Shown here: one piece after another, positions 41,474 to 49,609 of the stretch
How positions within the stretch are numbered: the stretch's first letter is position 1
Layout: each line of letters begins with the position of its first letter
Assembly (NCBI GenBank): GCA_035341015.1
Contig: DAOQUL010000011.1
Span: forward strand, 14,543 to 78,542
Direction of reading: 5' to 3'
Length of the DNA: 64,000 bases
DNA from: JAKQIM01 sp029557965
GTDB taxonomy: Bacteria > Chloroflexota > Anaerolineae > Anaerolineales > UBA4823
The notes under the pieces: model-generated
The model's input: the letters and a program-made list of their open reading frames with translations, nothing else
Told to the model about the DNA's origin: nothing
The model's database searches: none
Translations under genes and position numbers: made by a program

Positions 41474-42408
41474 CTCCCAAGTCACAAACCTCCCCTGAGC
41501 CGGGCGCGCCTGCCAACACCAAGGCCCAGGTACAGGAATTCTATAACCAGGTAGGGTGGCAAGAAGTAGGCGCCGGCATCTATCAGAATGCCACCTACGA
41601 AGACCTGCGCCCGGTCTCGCGGCAGTACATCCACGACTGCCACCAGCGCGTAGCGCGCCACCTCAAGCCCAAGGGGCGCCTGTTGCTGGATGCCGGTTCT
41701 GGACCCATCCAGTATCCCGAATACCTGGAATATTCGCTGGGCAAGAACGGCAACCAGCCTTACCAGTACCGGGTCTGCCTGGATATTTCTCAGGTGGCCT
41801 TGCAAGAGGCCCGCAAGCGCATTGGCGATGCTGCCAGCGGGGGGCACGGCCTGTTTGTGGTGGCAGATATTGCCAACCTGCCCTTTAAGCCCGGCGCGTT
41901 TGACGGGATTGTCTCTCTGCACACCATCCATCACCTGCCCTTTGAAGAGCACCTGCGCGCCTACCAAGAGCTGCAGCGCGTCCTGGCACCCGCATCCAGT
42001 GCAGTCATCGTCAACGGTTGGGACCTGCCCCCTCTGACCGTCTTCTTCAATTTCTGGATCAAGCTGGCCGAGAAGCTCTATGCGCTTCTTCGCCCATCCT
42101 CCCGGTCTGCTACTCGGCCGCAGCCGGCTGACCCCACGCCATCCAACGCCAACGCGCCGCAATCAACCCCCAGGGGCACTTACGTCCGCAAACACACCCC
42201 CGCCTGGCTAAAAACGGTTGTTGGCGCTCAGATGCCGGTAGAAATTTGGTGCTGGCGCAGCGTGAGCGTGCGCTTCTTGCGCACCTTCATCCACCAACGG
42301 CTGGGCGGGCGCTTCTGGCTGCGTTTGTTGTACTGGCTGGAGGAACGCCTGCCGCACTGGTTTGGCGAGAACGGCCAATACCCGCTCATCGTTTTACGTA
42401 AGGATTAA
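41467..42408 (+). CDS. SAM-dependent methyltransferase
   Basis: A 313-residue class I methyltransferase. After an N-terminal stretch (QEFYNQVGWQEVGAGIYQNA) motif I reads LLLDAGSGPIQYPEY, then VCLDISQVALQEARKR, ADIANLPFKPGAFDGIVSLHT and ELQRVLAPASSAVIVNGWD. The C-terminal part (about 200-313) is rich in aromatics and basic residues and may contact a membrane. The target may be the glycan made by its neighbours. It overlaps the upstream GT-B gene by 7 bp and is followed 2 bp later by a NUDIX gene. Confidence 0.8.
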   Translation: MVAPKSQTSPEPGAPANTKAQVQEFYNQVGWQEVGAGIYQNATYEDLRPVSRQYIHDCHQRVARHLKPKGRLLLDAGSGPIQYPEYLEYSLGKNGNQPYQYRVCLDISQVALQEARKRIGDAASGGHGLFVVADIANLPFKPGAFDGIVSLHTIHHLPFEEHLRAYQELQRVLAPASSAVIVNGWDLPPLTVFFNFWIKLAEKLYALLRPSSRSATRPQPADPTPSNANAPQSTPRGTYVRKHTPAWLKTVVGAQMPVEIWCWRSVSVRFLRTFIHQRLGGRFWLRLLYWLEERLPHWFGENGQYPLIVLRKD

Positions 42409-42410
42409 GC

Positions 42411-42935
42411 ATGCTCAACGACTGGATCAAGCTCTCTGAACAACCCTTGGAGACCGGCTCACGCCGCATCCTGCGTCGCGCTTACCGCCTGCCCGATGGC
42501 CGCGAGAGCACCTTTGATATCAAGCATGAGGGCTGCGCCGTATGCATCCTGGCCCTGACCGATGCCAACCAGGTAGTCATGACCCGCCAGTTCCGCCCTG
42601 GTCCCGAAAAAGTGCTGCTAGAAATGCCCGGCGGCGGGGTTGAGCCAGGCGAGGCCCCCGAAGCTGCCGCGGGTCGCGAATTGCTTGAAGAGACCGGCTA
42701 TGCCGGAAAATTAGAGTTGGTCAGCACCAGCCTGGACTGCGCCTATTCGACCATGGTGCGCTACAATTTCGTGGCTACCCACTGCCGCCCAGTCCAACCG
42801 CCCAGCCCTGATGTGGACGAATTCATTGAAGTATTTGAAATGCCCCTGCCCGATTTCCGCCAGCACCTGCGCAGCAGCCAGCTTACCGATGTAGAAACTG
42901 GCTACCTGGGGCTGGATTACCTTGGTTTACTATAG
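42411..42935 (+). CDS. NUDIX hydrolase
   Basis: A 174-residue protein with a complete Nudix box (GGGVEPGEAPEAAAGRELLE then ETGY, i.e. G-x5-E-x7-R-E-x2-E-E-x-G). The preceding MTRQFRPGPEKVLLEMPGG is the pattern of ADP-ribose / nucleotide-sugar pyrophosphatases. It may control nucleotide-sugar pools in this locus. It lies 2 bp after the methyltransferase and ends 13 bp before the next start. Confidence 0.87.
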   Translation: MLNDWIKLSEQPLETGSRRILRRAYRLPDGRESTFDIKHEGCAVCILALTDANQVVMTRQFRPGPEKVLLEMPGGGVEPGEAPEAAAGRELLEETGYAGKLELVSTSLDCAYSTMVRYNFVATHCRPVQPPSPDVDEFIEVFEMPLPDFRQHLRSSQLTDVETGYLGLDYLGLL

Positions 42936-42948
42936 GAGTTACCTTTGC

Positions 42949-43959
42949 ATGAACTGGAATGAAAAAGTCGTTCTCATCACTGGCGGCACCGGCTCGTTCG
43001 GCAAGAAGTTCGTTGAGATCATCTTGAATGAGTACCGCCCCGCCAAATTGATCGTTTTCAGCCGCGACGAACTGAAACAGCACGAAATGCGCGTGGCGGG
43101 CTTCAACCAACCCAACCTGCGCTACTTCATTGGCGATGTGCGCGACGTAGAACGCCTGCGCCGCGCCATGCACGGGGTGGATATTGTGGTGCACGCCGCG
43201 GCGTTGAAACAAGTGCCGGCCTGCGAATACAACCCCATGGAAGCGATCAAAACCAATATCCTGGGCAGCAGCAACGTGGTGGATGCGGCCCTGGATGCCG
43301 GCGTCAAGCAGGTGTTGGCCCTGAGCACCGACAAAGCCGTCAACCCGGTTAACCTGTACGGCGCTACCAAGCTGGCGGCTGAGAAGCTCTTCGTGCAGAG
43401 CAATTCTTATGCCGGCGGCATGGCAACCCGCTTCGCTTGCGTGCGCTACGGCAACGTGGTGGGCTCACGGGGCAGCGTTGTGCCCATCTTTATGCAGCAG
43501 CGCAGCAGCGGGCGACTGACCATCACCGATGCCCGCATGACCCGCTTCTGGCTGACCCTGGAACAAAGCGTGCGTTTCGTGATCAGCCGCATCGAACAGA
43601 TGCACGGCGGCGAGGTCTTTGTGCCTAAAATTCCCTCCACCAAGATCGTTGACCTGGCAAAAGCCATTGCCCCAGATGCCAAGCTGGAAGTGATGGGCAT
43701 TCGCCCTGGTGAGAAACTGCACGAGGTGCTGATCTCGGAAGATGAGGCTCGTTCGACGCTTGAGATGGACGATATGTTTGTTGTCCAACCCAGCGGCGCA
43801 CTTTGGTTTGGGCACGAGTGGCAAGAATGTGGCAAGCCCTTGCCCGATGGGTTCCACTACGCCAGCGATAATAACCCCCAATGGCTGAATGTAGACCAGA
43901 TCCGCCAGATGGTGGCACCTTTCGAAAACAAGAACCTGAATATCGCACCTGAAGAGTAA
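42949..43959 (+). CDS. pseB: UDP-GlcNAc 4,6-dehydratase (PseB/FlaA1-like)
   Basis: A 336-residue extended SDR with VVLITGGTGSFGKKFVEIIL, FSRDELKQHEMR, HAAALKQVPACEYNPMEAIK and STDKAVNPVNLYGATKLAAE with the catalytic Lys, all characteristic of the inverting dehydratases PseB/FlaA1/WbjB. It yields UDP-4-keto-6-deoxy-L-AltNAc or similar. ATG 42949 is taken with AGGAG 10 nt upstream; the frame extends to 42922 but overlaps the NUDIX gene. The RmlD-like reductase follows. Together they recall the WbjB/WbjC or Cap5E/Cap5F pairs as well as a pseudaminate route. Confidence 0.87.
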   Translation: MNWNEKVVLITGGTGSFGKKFVEIILNEYRPAKLIVFSRDELKQHEMRVAGFNQPNLRYFIGDVRDVERLRRAMHGVDIVVHAAALKQVPACEYNPMEAIKTNILGSSNVVDAALDAGVKQVLALSTDKAVNPVNLYGATKLAAEKLFVQSNSYAGGMATRFACVRYGNVVGSRGSVVPIFMQQRSSGRLTITDARMTRFWLTLEQSVRFVISRIEQMHGGEVFVPKIPSTKIVDLAKAIAPDAKLEVMGIRPGEKLHEVLISEDEARSTLEMDDMFVVQPSGALWFGHEWQECGKPLPDGFHYASDNNPQWLNVDQIRQMVAPFENKNLNIAPEE

Positions 43960-44015
43960 TCATCTACCCGAATTCATGGCGGGCAAGGAACCGCCCTCGG
44001 ATAGGTTCAAAATCT

Positions 44016-44990
44016 ATGCGCATCCTGATCACAGGAGCCAGCGGGTTGTTGGGTCTCAACCTGGCCCTGGAGGCAGCAAAGGAGCATACGGTATTCGGCA
44101 CGGCCAACAGCCATGCCTTTGCCAGCCCTCCATCTGCCTTTCAAGTGGTCCAGACCGACCTGCTGGCCCCAGGTGCAGTGGAAAGCTTATTCAAACAAAC
44201 CCGGCCCGATTGGGTCATCCACTGCGCTGCTCTTGCGAACGTAGATGCCTGCGAAGCAGACCCGGCGCTGGCATCTCAACTGAATACAGAACTACCGCGT
44301 AAACTGGCCCAGCTTTGCCAGGCGCCCACTGGACAGGCAGACAACCGATCTTCATCGGCAGGCAATGTCACCAGGGGCGGAGCACGCCTGCTGCACATCT
44401 CCACCGACTGCGTCTTTGACGGCCAGCGCGGCAGTTACAGCGAAGAAGATACCCCCAACCCCCTGGGGGTTTACGCCCGCACCAAGCTGGAGGGCGAGTT
44501 GGCCGTCTTACAGGCCAACCCCCAGGCCATTGTGGCGCGGGTGAATCTCTTCGGCTGGAGCCCCTCTGGCAAGCGCAGCCTGGCAGAGTTCTTCTACAAC
44601 AACCTGAGCGCCGGCAAGCAGGTGATGGGCTTCACAGATGTGCTGTTTTGCCCCCTGCTGGCCAATGACCTGGCCCATGTGTTGATCGAAATGTTAGGGA
44701 AGGGGCTGAGCGGCGTTTACCACACCGTGAGCAGTGAATGCCTGAGCAAGTACGAATTCGGCCTGCGCCTGGCCCATCAATTTGGCCTGGATGCCGGTTT
44801 GATCCAACCCACCTCGGTGATGCAAGGCGGTTTGAAGGCCGCCCGCTCGCCCAACCTTTCGATGCGCACCGATAAGCTTGCCGCCGCCCTGGGGCATCCT
44901 CTCCCCAGCGTATCCACAGGCATCGAGACTTTCTACCAGCTTTATCAACAGGGTTATCCACAGGTTATCCAGAGGTTATTCACCCGGTAA
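44016..44990 (+). CDS. RmlD-like dTDP/UDP-sugar 4-keto reductase
   Basis: A 324-residue SDR of the RmlD family: MRILITGASGLLGLNLALEA, IHCAALANVDACEADP, LLHISTDCVFDGQRG, PLGVYARTKLEGE with Tyr-x3-Lys, and ARVNLFGW. It has a poorly conserved insertion around residues 100-118 (QAPTGQADNRSSSAGNV). It would reduce the 4-keto sugar from the PseB-like enzyme or a dTDP sugar; RmlA, RmlB and RmlC are not in the window. The last codons contain a run of DnaA-box-like repeats (44942-44984). Confidence 0.82.
   Translation: MRILITGASGLLGLNLALEAAKEHTVFGTANSHAFASPPSAFQVVQTDLLAPGAVESLFKQTRPDWVIHCAALANVDACEADPALASQLNTELPRKLAQLCQAPTGQADNRSSSAGNVTRGGARLLHISTDCVFDGQRGSYSEEDTPNPLGVYARTKLEGELAVLQANPQAIVARVNLFGWSPSGKRSLAEFFYNNLSAGKQVMGFTDVLFCPLLANDLAHVLIEMLGKGLSGVYHTVSSECLSKYEFGLRLAHQFGLDAGLIQPTSVMQGGLKAARSPNLSMRTDKLAAALGHPLPSVSTGIETFYQLYQQGYPQVIQRLFTR
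44942..44984 (+). repeat. Four DnaA-box-like 9-mers in an 11-12 bp tandem array
   Basis: TTATCAACA (44942), TTATCCACA (44954, perfect box), TTATCCAGA (44965) and TTATTCACC (44976) are all on the same strand at 12, 11 and 11 bp spacing. They lie in the last codons of the RmlD-like gene. The array may be a coding coincidence, a degenerate 11-bp tandem repeat or a DnaA titration site. Confidence 0.5.
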
Positions 44991-45000
44991 AACCGTTTTC

Positions 45001-45055
45001 ACCGCTGAGACGCAGAGAAAACTCAAAAACTCAGCGCTCTCTGCGTCTCAGCGGT
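45001..45055. repeat. 18-bp perfect inverted repeat in the intergenic region before neuB
   Basis: Arms ACCGCTGAGACGCAGAGA (45001-45018) and its complement (45038-45055) with a 19-nt A/C-rich loop. No T run follows, so it is a weak terminator candidate. The arm resembles the 'CACCGC-GAGACGCAGAG' type of dispersed intergenic repeats seen in many environmental genomes. Confidence 0.6.
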
Positions 45056-45062
45056 AAATCCC

Positions 45063-45083
45063 ATTCACTATTCACTATCCACT
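45063..45083 (+). repeat. Three 7-bp tandem repeats (ATTCACT)
   Basis: ATTCACT, ATTCACT and ATCCACT in direct succession between the inverted repeat and the neuB start. Function unknown. Confidence 0.5.
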
Positions 45084-45102
45084 GTATTTAACGGAGAATC
45101 CT

Positions 45103-46170
45103 ATGGACATCACCATCTCCAACCGCACCATCGGCCTTAACCATCCCACTTATTTCATTGCCGACATCGCCGCCAACCACGACGGCGACCTGGAACGGGC
45201 CAAGGAGCTCATCCGCCTGGCCAAGCAAGCCGGCGCCGACTCGGCCAAGTTCCAAAACTTCCGTGCCCCAAAAATCGTCTCGGATTATGGCTTCAGGCAC
45301 ATGAACAGCCAGGTCTCGCACCAGGCAAGCTGGAAGAAATCGGTCTTTGAGGTTTACCAGCAGGCCTCCATTCCCTTTGAGTGGACATCGATCCTCAAAG
45401 AAGAGTGCGACAAAGTAGGCATTGAATTCTTCTCAGCGCCTTACGATTTTGAAGCCATTGATATGCTCGATGAGCATGTGAAGCTCTACAAGGCTGGTTC
45501 TGGTGAGATCGATTGGATTGAAGCCCTGGAGCGGATGGCTTCTAAGGGCAAACCCTTCTTTGTCGCCACCGGCGCATCGACCATTGGCGAGGTCCAGCAG
45601 GCCGTGCATGCCATACTCAAGATCAACCCGCAGTTGGTGCTGATGCAGTGCAACACCAATTACACCGCCAGCCCCGATAATTACAATCACCTGCACCTGA
45701 ACGTGCTCAAGACCTATGCCAGCATGTTCCCCGGCGTGATCCTGGGCCTTTCAGATCATACCCACGCCCTGGCCCCTGTATTGGGTGCGGTGACCCTGGG
45801 GGCGCGCGTCATTGAACGCCACTTTACCGACAGAAACGACCGTGAAGGCCCAGATCACAAGTTCGCCATGAACCCTGATAACTGGGCCCGCATGGTTGAA
45901 GAAACCCGCCTGTTGGAACGCTCCCTCGGTTCGTCAGACAAGTTCGTTGCGGGCAACGAAGTGCAAACGGCGGTGGTGCAACGGCGTTGTTTGCGCGCTG
46001 CACGTGATATCGAGCCCGGTGAGATGTTCACCCGCGAGATGATCGATGTGCTGCGCCCGGCAACCCCCGGGGCGATCAAGCCCGACCAAATTGCCAACGT
46101 GATTGGCACGCGCGCCTTGAACTTTATCCCAGCCGGCAAAGAGCTGCGCTGGACGGACCTGGGAGCTTAG
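45103..46170 (+). CDS. neuB: Nonulosonate (sialic/pseudaminic acid) synthase with SAF domain
   Basis: A 355-residue NeuB/PseI-family enzyme: TIM barrel (1-275) with TYFIADIAANHDGDLERAK, GADSAKFQNF, LYKAGSGEIDWIEAL, FVATGASTIGEVQQA, LMQCNTNYTAS and VIERHFTDRNDREGPDHKFA, then an antifreeze-like SAF domain (about 287-352, RRCLRAARDIEPGEMFTREM). It condenses a 6-carbon N-acyl sugar with PEP to a nine-carbon acid. The neighbouring PseB-like and cytidylyltransferase genes suggest a pseudaminate-like product, but PseC, PseH and PseG are not seen. An ACGGAG Shine-Dalgarno precedes the ATG. Confidence 0.9.
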   Translation: MDITISNRTIGLNHPTYFIADIAANHDGDLERAKELIRLAKQAGADSAKFQNFRAPKIVSDYGFRHMNSQVSHQASWKKSVFEVYQQASIPFEWTSILKEECDKVGIEFFSAPYDFEAIDMLDEHVKLYKAGSGEIDWIEALERMASKGKPFFVATGASTIGEVQQAVHAILKINPQLVLMQCNTNYTASPDNYNHLHLNVLKTYASMFPGVILGLSDHTHALAPVLGAVTLGARVIERHFTDRNDREGPDHKFAMNPDNWARMVEETRLLERSLGSSDKFVAGNEVQTAVVQRRCLRAARDIEPGEMFTREMIDVLRPATPGAIKPDQIANVIGTRALNFIPAGKELRWTDLGA

Positions 46171-46179
46171 AGACAGCCC

Positions 46180-46623
46180 ATGCCTACCGTTCCTGAGCGC
46201 GTTGAAGCCGCCAGAGCAGGCACAAACCCCACCGTGGTCTGCCGCATGCCATCTGGCTGGGTGGTGCTGTGCGATATGCAGTTTTTAAGCGGCTACTGCA
46301 TCCTGATCGCTGACCCGGTGGTTGCCAGCCTGAATGACCTCGGCCGCGCCAAGCGGGCCGAATACCTGTGTGATATGGCAACCGTGGGAGATGCCCTGCT
46401 AGAAGTCACATCTGCCTACCGCATCAACTATGCCATTGCAGGCAATTCAGATCCTTACCTGCATGCCCACATTGTCCCCCGTTACATGTCAGAGCCAGAA
46501 AACCTGCGCAAAGGACTGCCCTGGTCGCACCCCAAAGGAGAAATGGACACGGTGCTTTTTGACGCCGAACGGGATAGGGCCCTGATCCAGCAGCTTCGCT
46601 GGGCCATCGAGAAGCGCCTGTAG
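46180..46623 (+). CDS. HIT-family protein
   Basis: A 147-residue protein with the HIT histidine motif as LHAHIVPRY near residue 102, preceded by GNSDPYLHAH where the usual Asn/Ser precedes the motif. Family members hydrolyse or transfer nucleotides (AMP-lysine, Ap4A, GalT-type). Here it could act on a nucleotide-linked compound of the nonulosonate pathway. It lies 9 bp after neuB and 8 bp before the next GT4 gene. Confidence 0.75.
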   Translation: MPTVPERVEAARAGTNPTVVCRMPSGWVVLCDMQFLSGYCILIADPVVASLNDLGRAKRAEYLCDMATVGDALLEVTSAYRINYAIAGNSDPYLHAHIVPRYMSEPENLRKGLPWSHPKGEMDTVLFDAERDRALIQQLRWAIEKRL

Positions 46624-46631
46624 CACCCCGT

Positions 46632-47735
46632 ATGCGCATTCTCTACTTTTCGCGCGACTACACTACCCACGACCATCGCTACCTCTCGGCACTGGCAGGC
46701 ACCGAGCACCAGATAGCTTACCTGCGCCTGGAGCAGCGCGGCCACCCGTTGGAAGACCGTGCCCTGCCGCCAGAGATTGAACAGGTGGGTTGGGCCGGCG
46801 GGAAAGCTCCGGCTGCATTGCGTGATGGGCCGCGCCTGCTGATGGATTTGAAACGCGTCATCCGCCAGGTAAAGCCTGACCTGATCCAGGCAGGACCTAT
46901 CCAACGCTGCGCCTTCCTGGCAGCCCTGAGCGGTTTCCGGCCCATCGTCTCAATGTCTTGGGGCTATGACCTGCTGCACGACGCCCGGCGCAGCCGGGCC
47001 TGGGAATGGGCCACGCGTTACACCCTCAAACACAGCGCCGCCCTGGTCGGCGATTGCAACACCATCCGCCAGCTTGCCATTTCGTACGGCATGCCCAACG
47101 AGCGCATCGTCACCTTCCCCTGGGGCGTAGATATCCAACACTTCACCCCGCCATCCGATAGCGCCCTCCAGCCGCCGGTTGAAGGTCAACCCTTCACCAT
47201 CCTCTCGACCCGGGGCTGGGAACCGATCTACGGGGTAGACGTGATCGCACGCGCTTTTGTCGCCACCGCCCAACTGCATCCAGAACTGCACCTGCTGATG
47301 CTCGGCAATGGCTCGCAGGCCGCCCAACTGCGCCGCACCTTTACCCAGGGCGGGGTGGATGATCGCGTGCACTGCCCCGGGCAAGTGGGACAAGCTGACC
47401 TGCCGCGCTACTACCGTTCTGCCGACCTCTACGTCAGCGCTTCGCACAGCGACGGCTCGTCAATCTCTTTGCTTGAAGCCATGGCCTGCGGGCGACCGGC
47501 CCTGGTCTCTGATATCCCCGGCAACCGCGAATGGGTCACGCCCGGCGAGAACGGCTGGTGGTTCACAGATGGGGATGCACAAGCCCTGACCCGGGGCATC
47601 TTGCAGGCGGTCGAACAGCGCCAGGCACTGCCTGCCATGGGTCTGCGTGCCCGCCAGGTCGCCGAAGCGCGCGCCGACTGGCAAAAGAACTTCCTCGAAT
47701 TAGAAAAAGCCTACCAGATCGCCGCCGGCAAATAA
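46632..47735 (+). CDS. GT4-type glycosyltransferase
   Basis: A 367-residue GT-B protein. N-terminal MRILYFSRDYTTHDHRYLSA, acceptor half with VSMSWGYDLL, donor half with GVDIQHFTP, ILSTRGWEPIYGVD, LLMLGNGSQAAQLRR and the E-x7-E region SASHSDGSSISLLEAMACGR (first Glu in SLLEAM) followed by VSDIPGNREWV. Retaining transferase by family. Specificity unknown. It sits inside nonulosonate module 1 and may transfer an early sugar of that glycan. Confidence 0.85.
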   Translation: MRILYFSRDYTTHDHRYLSALAGTEHQIAYLRLEQRGHPLEDRALPPEIEQVGWAGGKAPAALRDGPRLLMDLKRVIRQVKPDLIQAGPIQRCAFLAALSGFRPIVSMSWGYDLLHDARRSRAWEWATRYTLKHSAALVGDCNTIRQLAISYGMPNERIVTFPWGVDIQHFTPPSDSALQPPVEGQPFTILSTRGWEPIYGVDVIARAFVATAQLHPELHLLMLGNGSQAAQLRRTFTQGGVDDRVHCPGQVGQADLPRYYRSADLYVSASHSDGSSISLLEAMACGRPALVSDIPGNREWVTPGENGWWFTDGDAQALTRGILQAVEQRQALPAMGLRARQVAEARADWQKNFLELEKAYQIAAGK

Positions 47736-47775
47736 CGATCCGCCACTTTTCATTACTTACTGCTCACTTTTCTAT

Positions 47776-48660
47776 ATGCACGCTATCACTGCCATTATTC
47801 AAGCACGCATGTCTTCATCCCGCCTGCCTGGTAAGGTGCTGCGCCAGATCTCCGGGCAGCCCATGCTGGCCCACGTGGTAGCGCGGGCAAAGCGGGCCCA
47901 CCTGGTTGACCAGGTGCTGGTCGCCACCACCACCGGCTCGGATGACAACGCCATCGAGCGCTTCTGCGCTGAACGCGGCTACCCCTGTTACCGCGGCAGC
48001 CTGCCTGATGTGCTGGATCGCTATTACCAGGCCGCCCGCCAATCCCAGGCCGGCACCATTGTACGCATCACCGCAGACTGCCCCTTGCTGGACCCGGCAG
48101 TGGTCGACCTGACCATCCAGGCTTTCCAGGGCGGCTTCACCCCCCAGCAGACCGGCGGCTACGATTTCGCTGCCAACCGCCTGCCCCCACCCTGGACGCG
48201 CAGCCTGCCCATCGGCCTGGATGTGGAAGTGTGCAGCTTTGCGGCCCTTGAACGAGCCTGGCATGAGGCCCATGAACGCTTCCACCGCGAGCACGTGATG
48301 CCCTACCTGTACGAAGATGTCAGCCTGTTTCCTGTGCAAAACAGCCAGGTCGACCTGCCCTACCACCTGGCCCACGGCGTTTCACCGCGCGGTTTCCGCG
48401 TCATCCAGCTCCATCACACACCCGATCAGGGCAGCCTGCGCTGGACAGTAGATACCCCCGCCGACCTGGAACTGGTTCAACAGATCTTTGAGCATTTGAT
48501 GGCCCCAAAAGACCAGGTATCGTCTGATCCTTTTGATGAGACGATTTTCCCCTGGCATACTGTTTTGAGCCTTGTCCAAAGCCACCCAGAGCTGTCTGAG
48601 ATCAATGCCAGTATCCAACACAAGACTGTTTTCGATGTAGACACCCGCACCCAGGCCTAA
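47776..48660 (+). CDS. spsF: SpsF/PseF-like cytidylyltransferase
   Basis: A 294-residue GT-A-fold nucleotidyltransferase: IIQARMSSSRLPGKVLRQI is the signature of the SpsF family (the R-M-x-S-x-R-L-P-G-K loop), followed by VATTTGSDDNAIERFC, RGSLPDVLDRYYQA and VRITADCPLLDPAVVD. It should activate the NeuB product as a CMP sugar. In Bacillus the spsE-spsF pair (NeuB-like and this type) builds the spore coat glycan. It is 40 bp after the GT4 gene. Confidence 0.82.
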   Translation: MHAITAIIQARMSSSRLPGKVLRQISGQPMLAHVVARAKRAHLVDQVLVATTTGSDDNAIERFCAERGYPCYRGSLPDVLDRYYQAARQSQAGTIVRITADCPLLDPAVVDLTIQAFQGGFTPQQTGGYDFAANRLPPPWTRSLPIGLDVEVCSFAALERAWHEAHERFHREHVMPYLYEDVSLFPVQNSQVDLPYHLAHGVSPRGFRVIQLHHTPDQGSLRWTVDTPADLELVQQIFEHLMAPKDQVSSDPFDETIFPWHTVLSLVQSHPELSEINASIQHKTVFDVDTRTQA

Positions 48661-48667
48661 TTTCCTC

Positions 48668-49609
48668 ATGCTGACCATTTTCACCACACCCAAACCCTTT
48701 ACCAACCCGCACATCAACCTGATCCAGCGCAATGCCATTCAATCCTGGCTGCAGATGGAGGCAGATGTGCAGGTGTTGGTCATTGGTCAAGAGGCCGGGT
48801 TGGCTGAAGCCTGCCAGGCGCTTCAAGAAAGTGTCCCTGGCAAGCTGAGGCACCTGCCCGATGTGGCCCGCAACATCCAGGGTACGCCCCTGGTGAGCTC
48901 AATTTTCGAAATGGCCCGCCAGGCGGCAGGGCCGCAATCTCTGCTGGCTTACGTTAATGCCGATGTGATCCTGCTGCCCGATTTTCTCCAGGCGGCGGCG
49001 CAGGTAGCCGGGCAAGCCGAGAAATTCTTGATCGTCGGCCAGCGCTGGGATCTGGATGTACAGCAGCCGATCGATTTCAGCCCTGGCTGGCAAGCCCGCC
49101 TGCAAGAAGACGTGCGCCAGCGCGGCCGGCTCCACCCCCCCGGCGGCAGCGATTACTTCATCTTCCCATCACAATGCTTCACGGCCATGCCTGCCTTTGC
49201 CATCGGCCGGGCCGGCTGGGATAACTGGATGTTCTTCCATGGGCGGCAGCAGGGATGGCCCGTGATCGATGCTACGCAGGCCATCCAGGTCATCCACCAG
49301 GATCATGATTACAGCCACCTGCCTAATGGGCAGCCGCACTACCGCCTGCCTGAAACAACCGAAAATGTGCGCCTGGCAGGTGGGCGGCGCACCATCTTTA
49401 CCCTGGCTGATGCTAACTACCAATTGAAAGACAAGCGCATCCAGCCCATCCCGCGGCGCGGGGCCGGGTTGTGGCGCGAGATCGAAACCCTCCCCCTGCG
49501 GCGTTGGAAGTCTATCCCCCTCGCCGAGTTAACCTTCGCCATTTTCCACCCTGTCAAAGCCTGGCGCGAATGGCGAGCCAAGATCAGTTGGAAGCTCAAA
49601 CACCTATGA
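48668..49609 (+). CDS. Glycosyltransferase-like protein (GT-A fold, uncertain)
   Basis: A 313-residue protein starting MLTIFTTPKPFTNPHINLIQ. The middle has LLAYVNADVILLPDFLQAA with an Asp in the position of the GT-A DxD, then HPPGGSDYFIFPSQCF and GWDNWMFFHGRQQGWPVIDA. This layout matches small GT-A-like proteins in glycan loci whose activity has not been shown. The C-terminus is basic. It overlaps the next GT2 gene by 4 bp. Confidence 0.6.
   Translation: MLTIFTTPKPFTNPHINLIQRNAIQSWLQMEADVQVLVIGQEAGLAEACQALQESVPGKLRHLPDVARNIQGTPLVSSIFEMARQAAGPQSLLAYVNADVILLPDFLQAAAQVAGQAEKFLIVGQRWDLDVQQPIDFSPGWQARLQEDVRQRGRLHPPGGSDYFIFPSQCFTAMPAFAIGRAGWDNWMFFHGRQQGWPVIDATQAIQVIHQDHDYSHLPNGQPHYRLPETTENVRLAGGRRTIFTLADANYQLKDKRIQPIPRRGAGLWREIETLPLRRWKSIPLAELTFAIFHPVKAWREWRAKISWKLKHL

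Noticed and set aside
40712..41485. Antisense frame of 257 residues opposite the capsule-type GT-B
   Set aside because: Shadow of the sense frame in GC-rich sequence; no ribosome site or motif.
44942..45055. Replication origin (DnaA boxes, AT-rich stretch, inverted repeat)
   Set aside because: No dnaA, dnaN or rep gene and no AT-rich unwinding region nearby; the boxes lie within a coding sequence.
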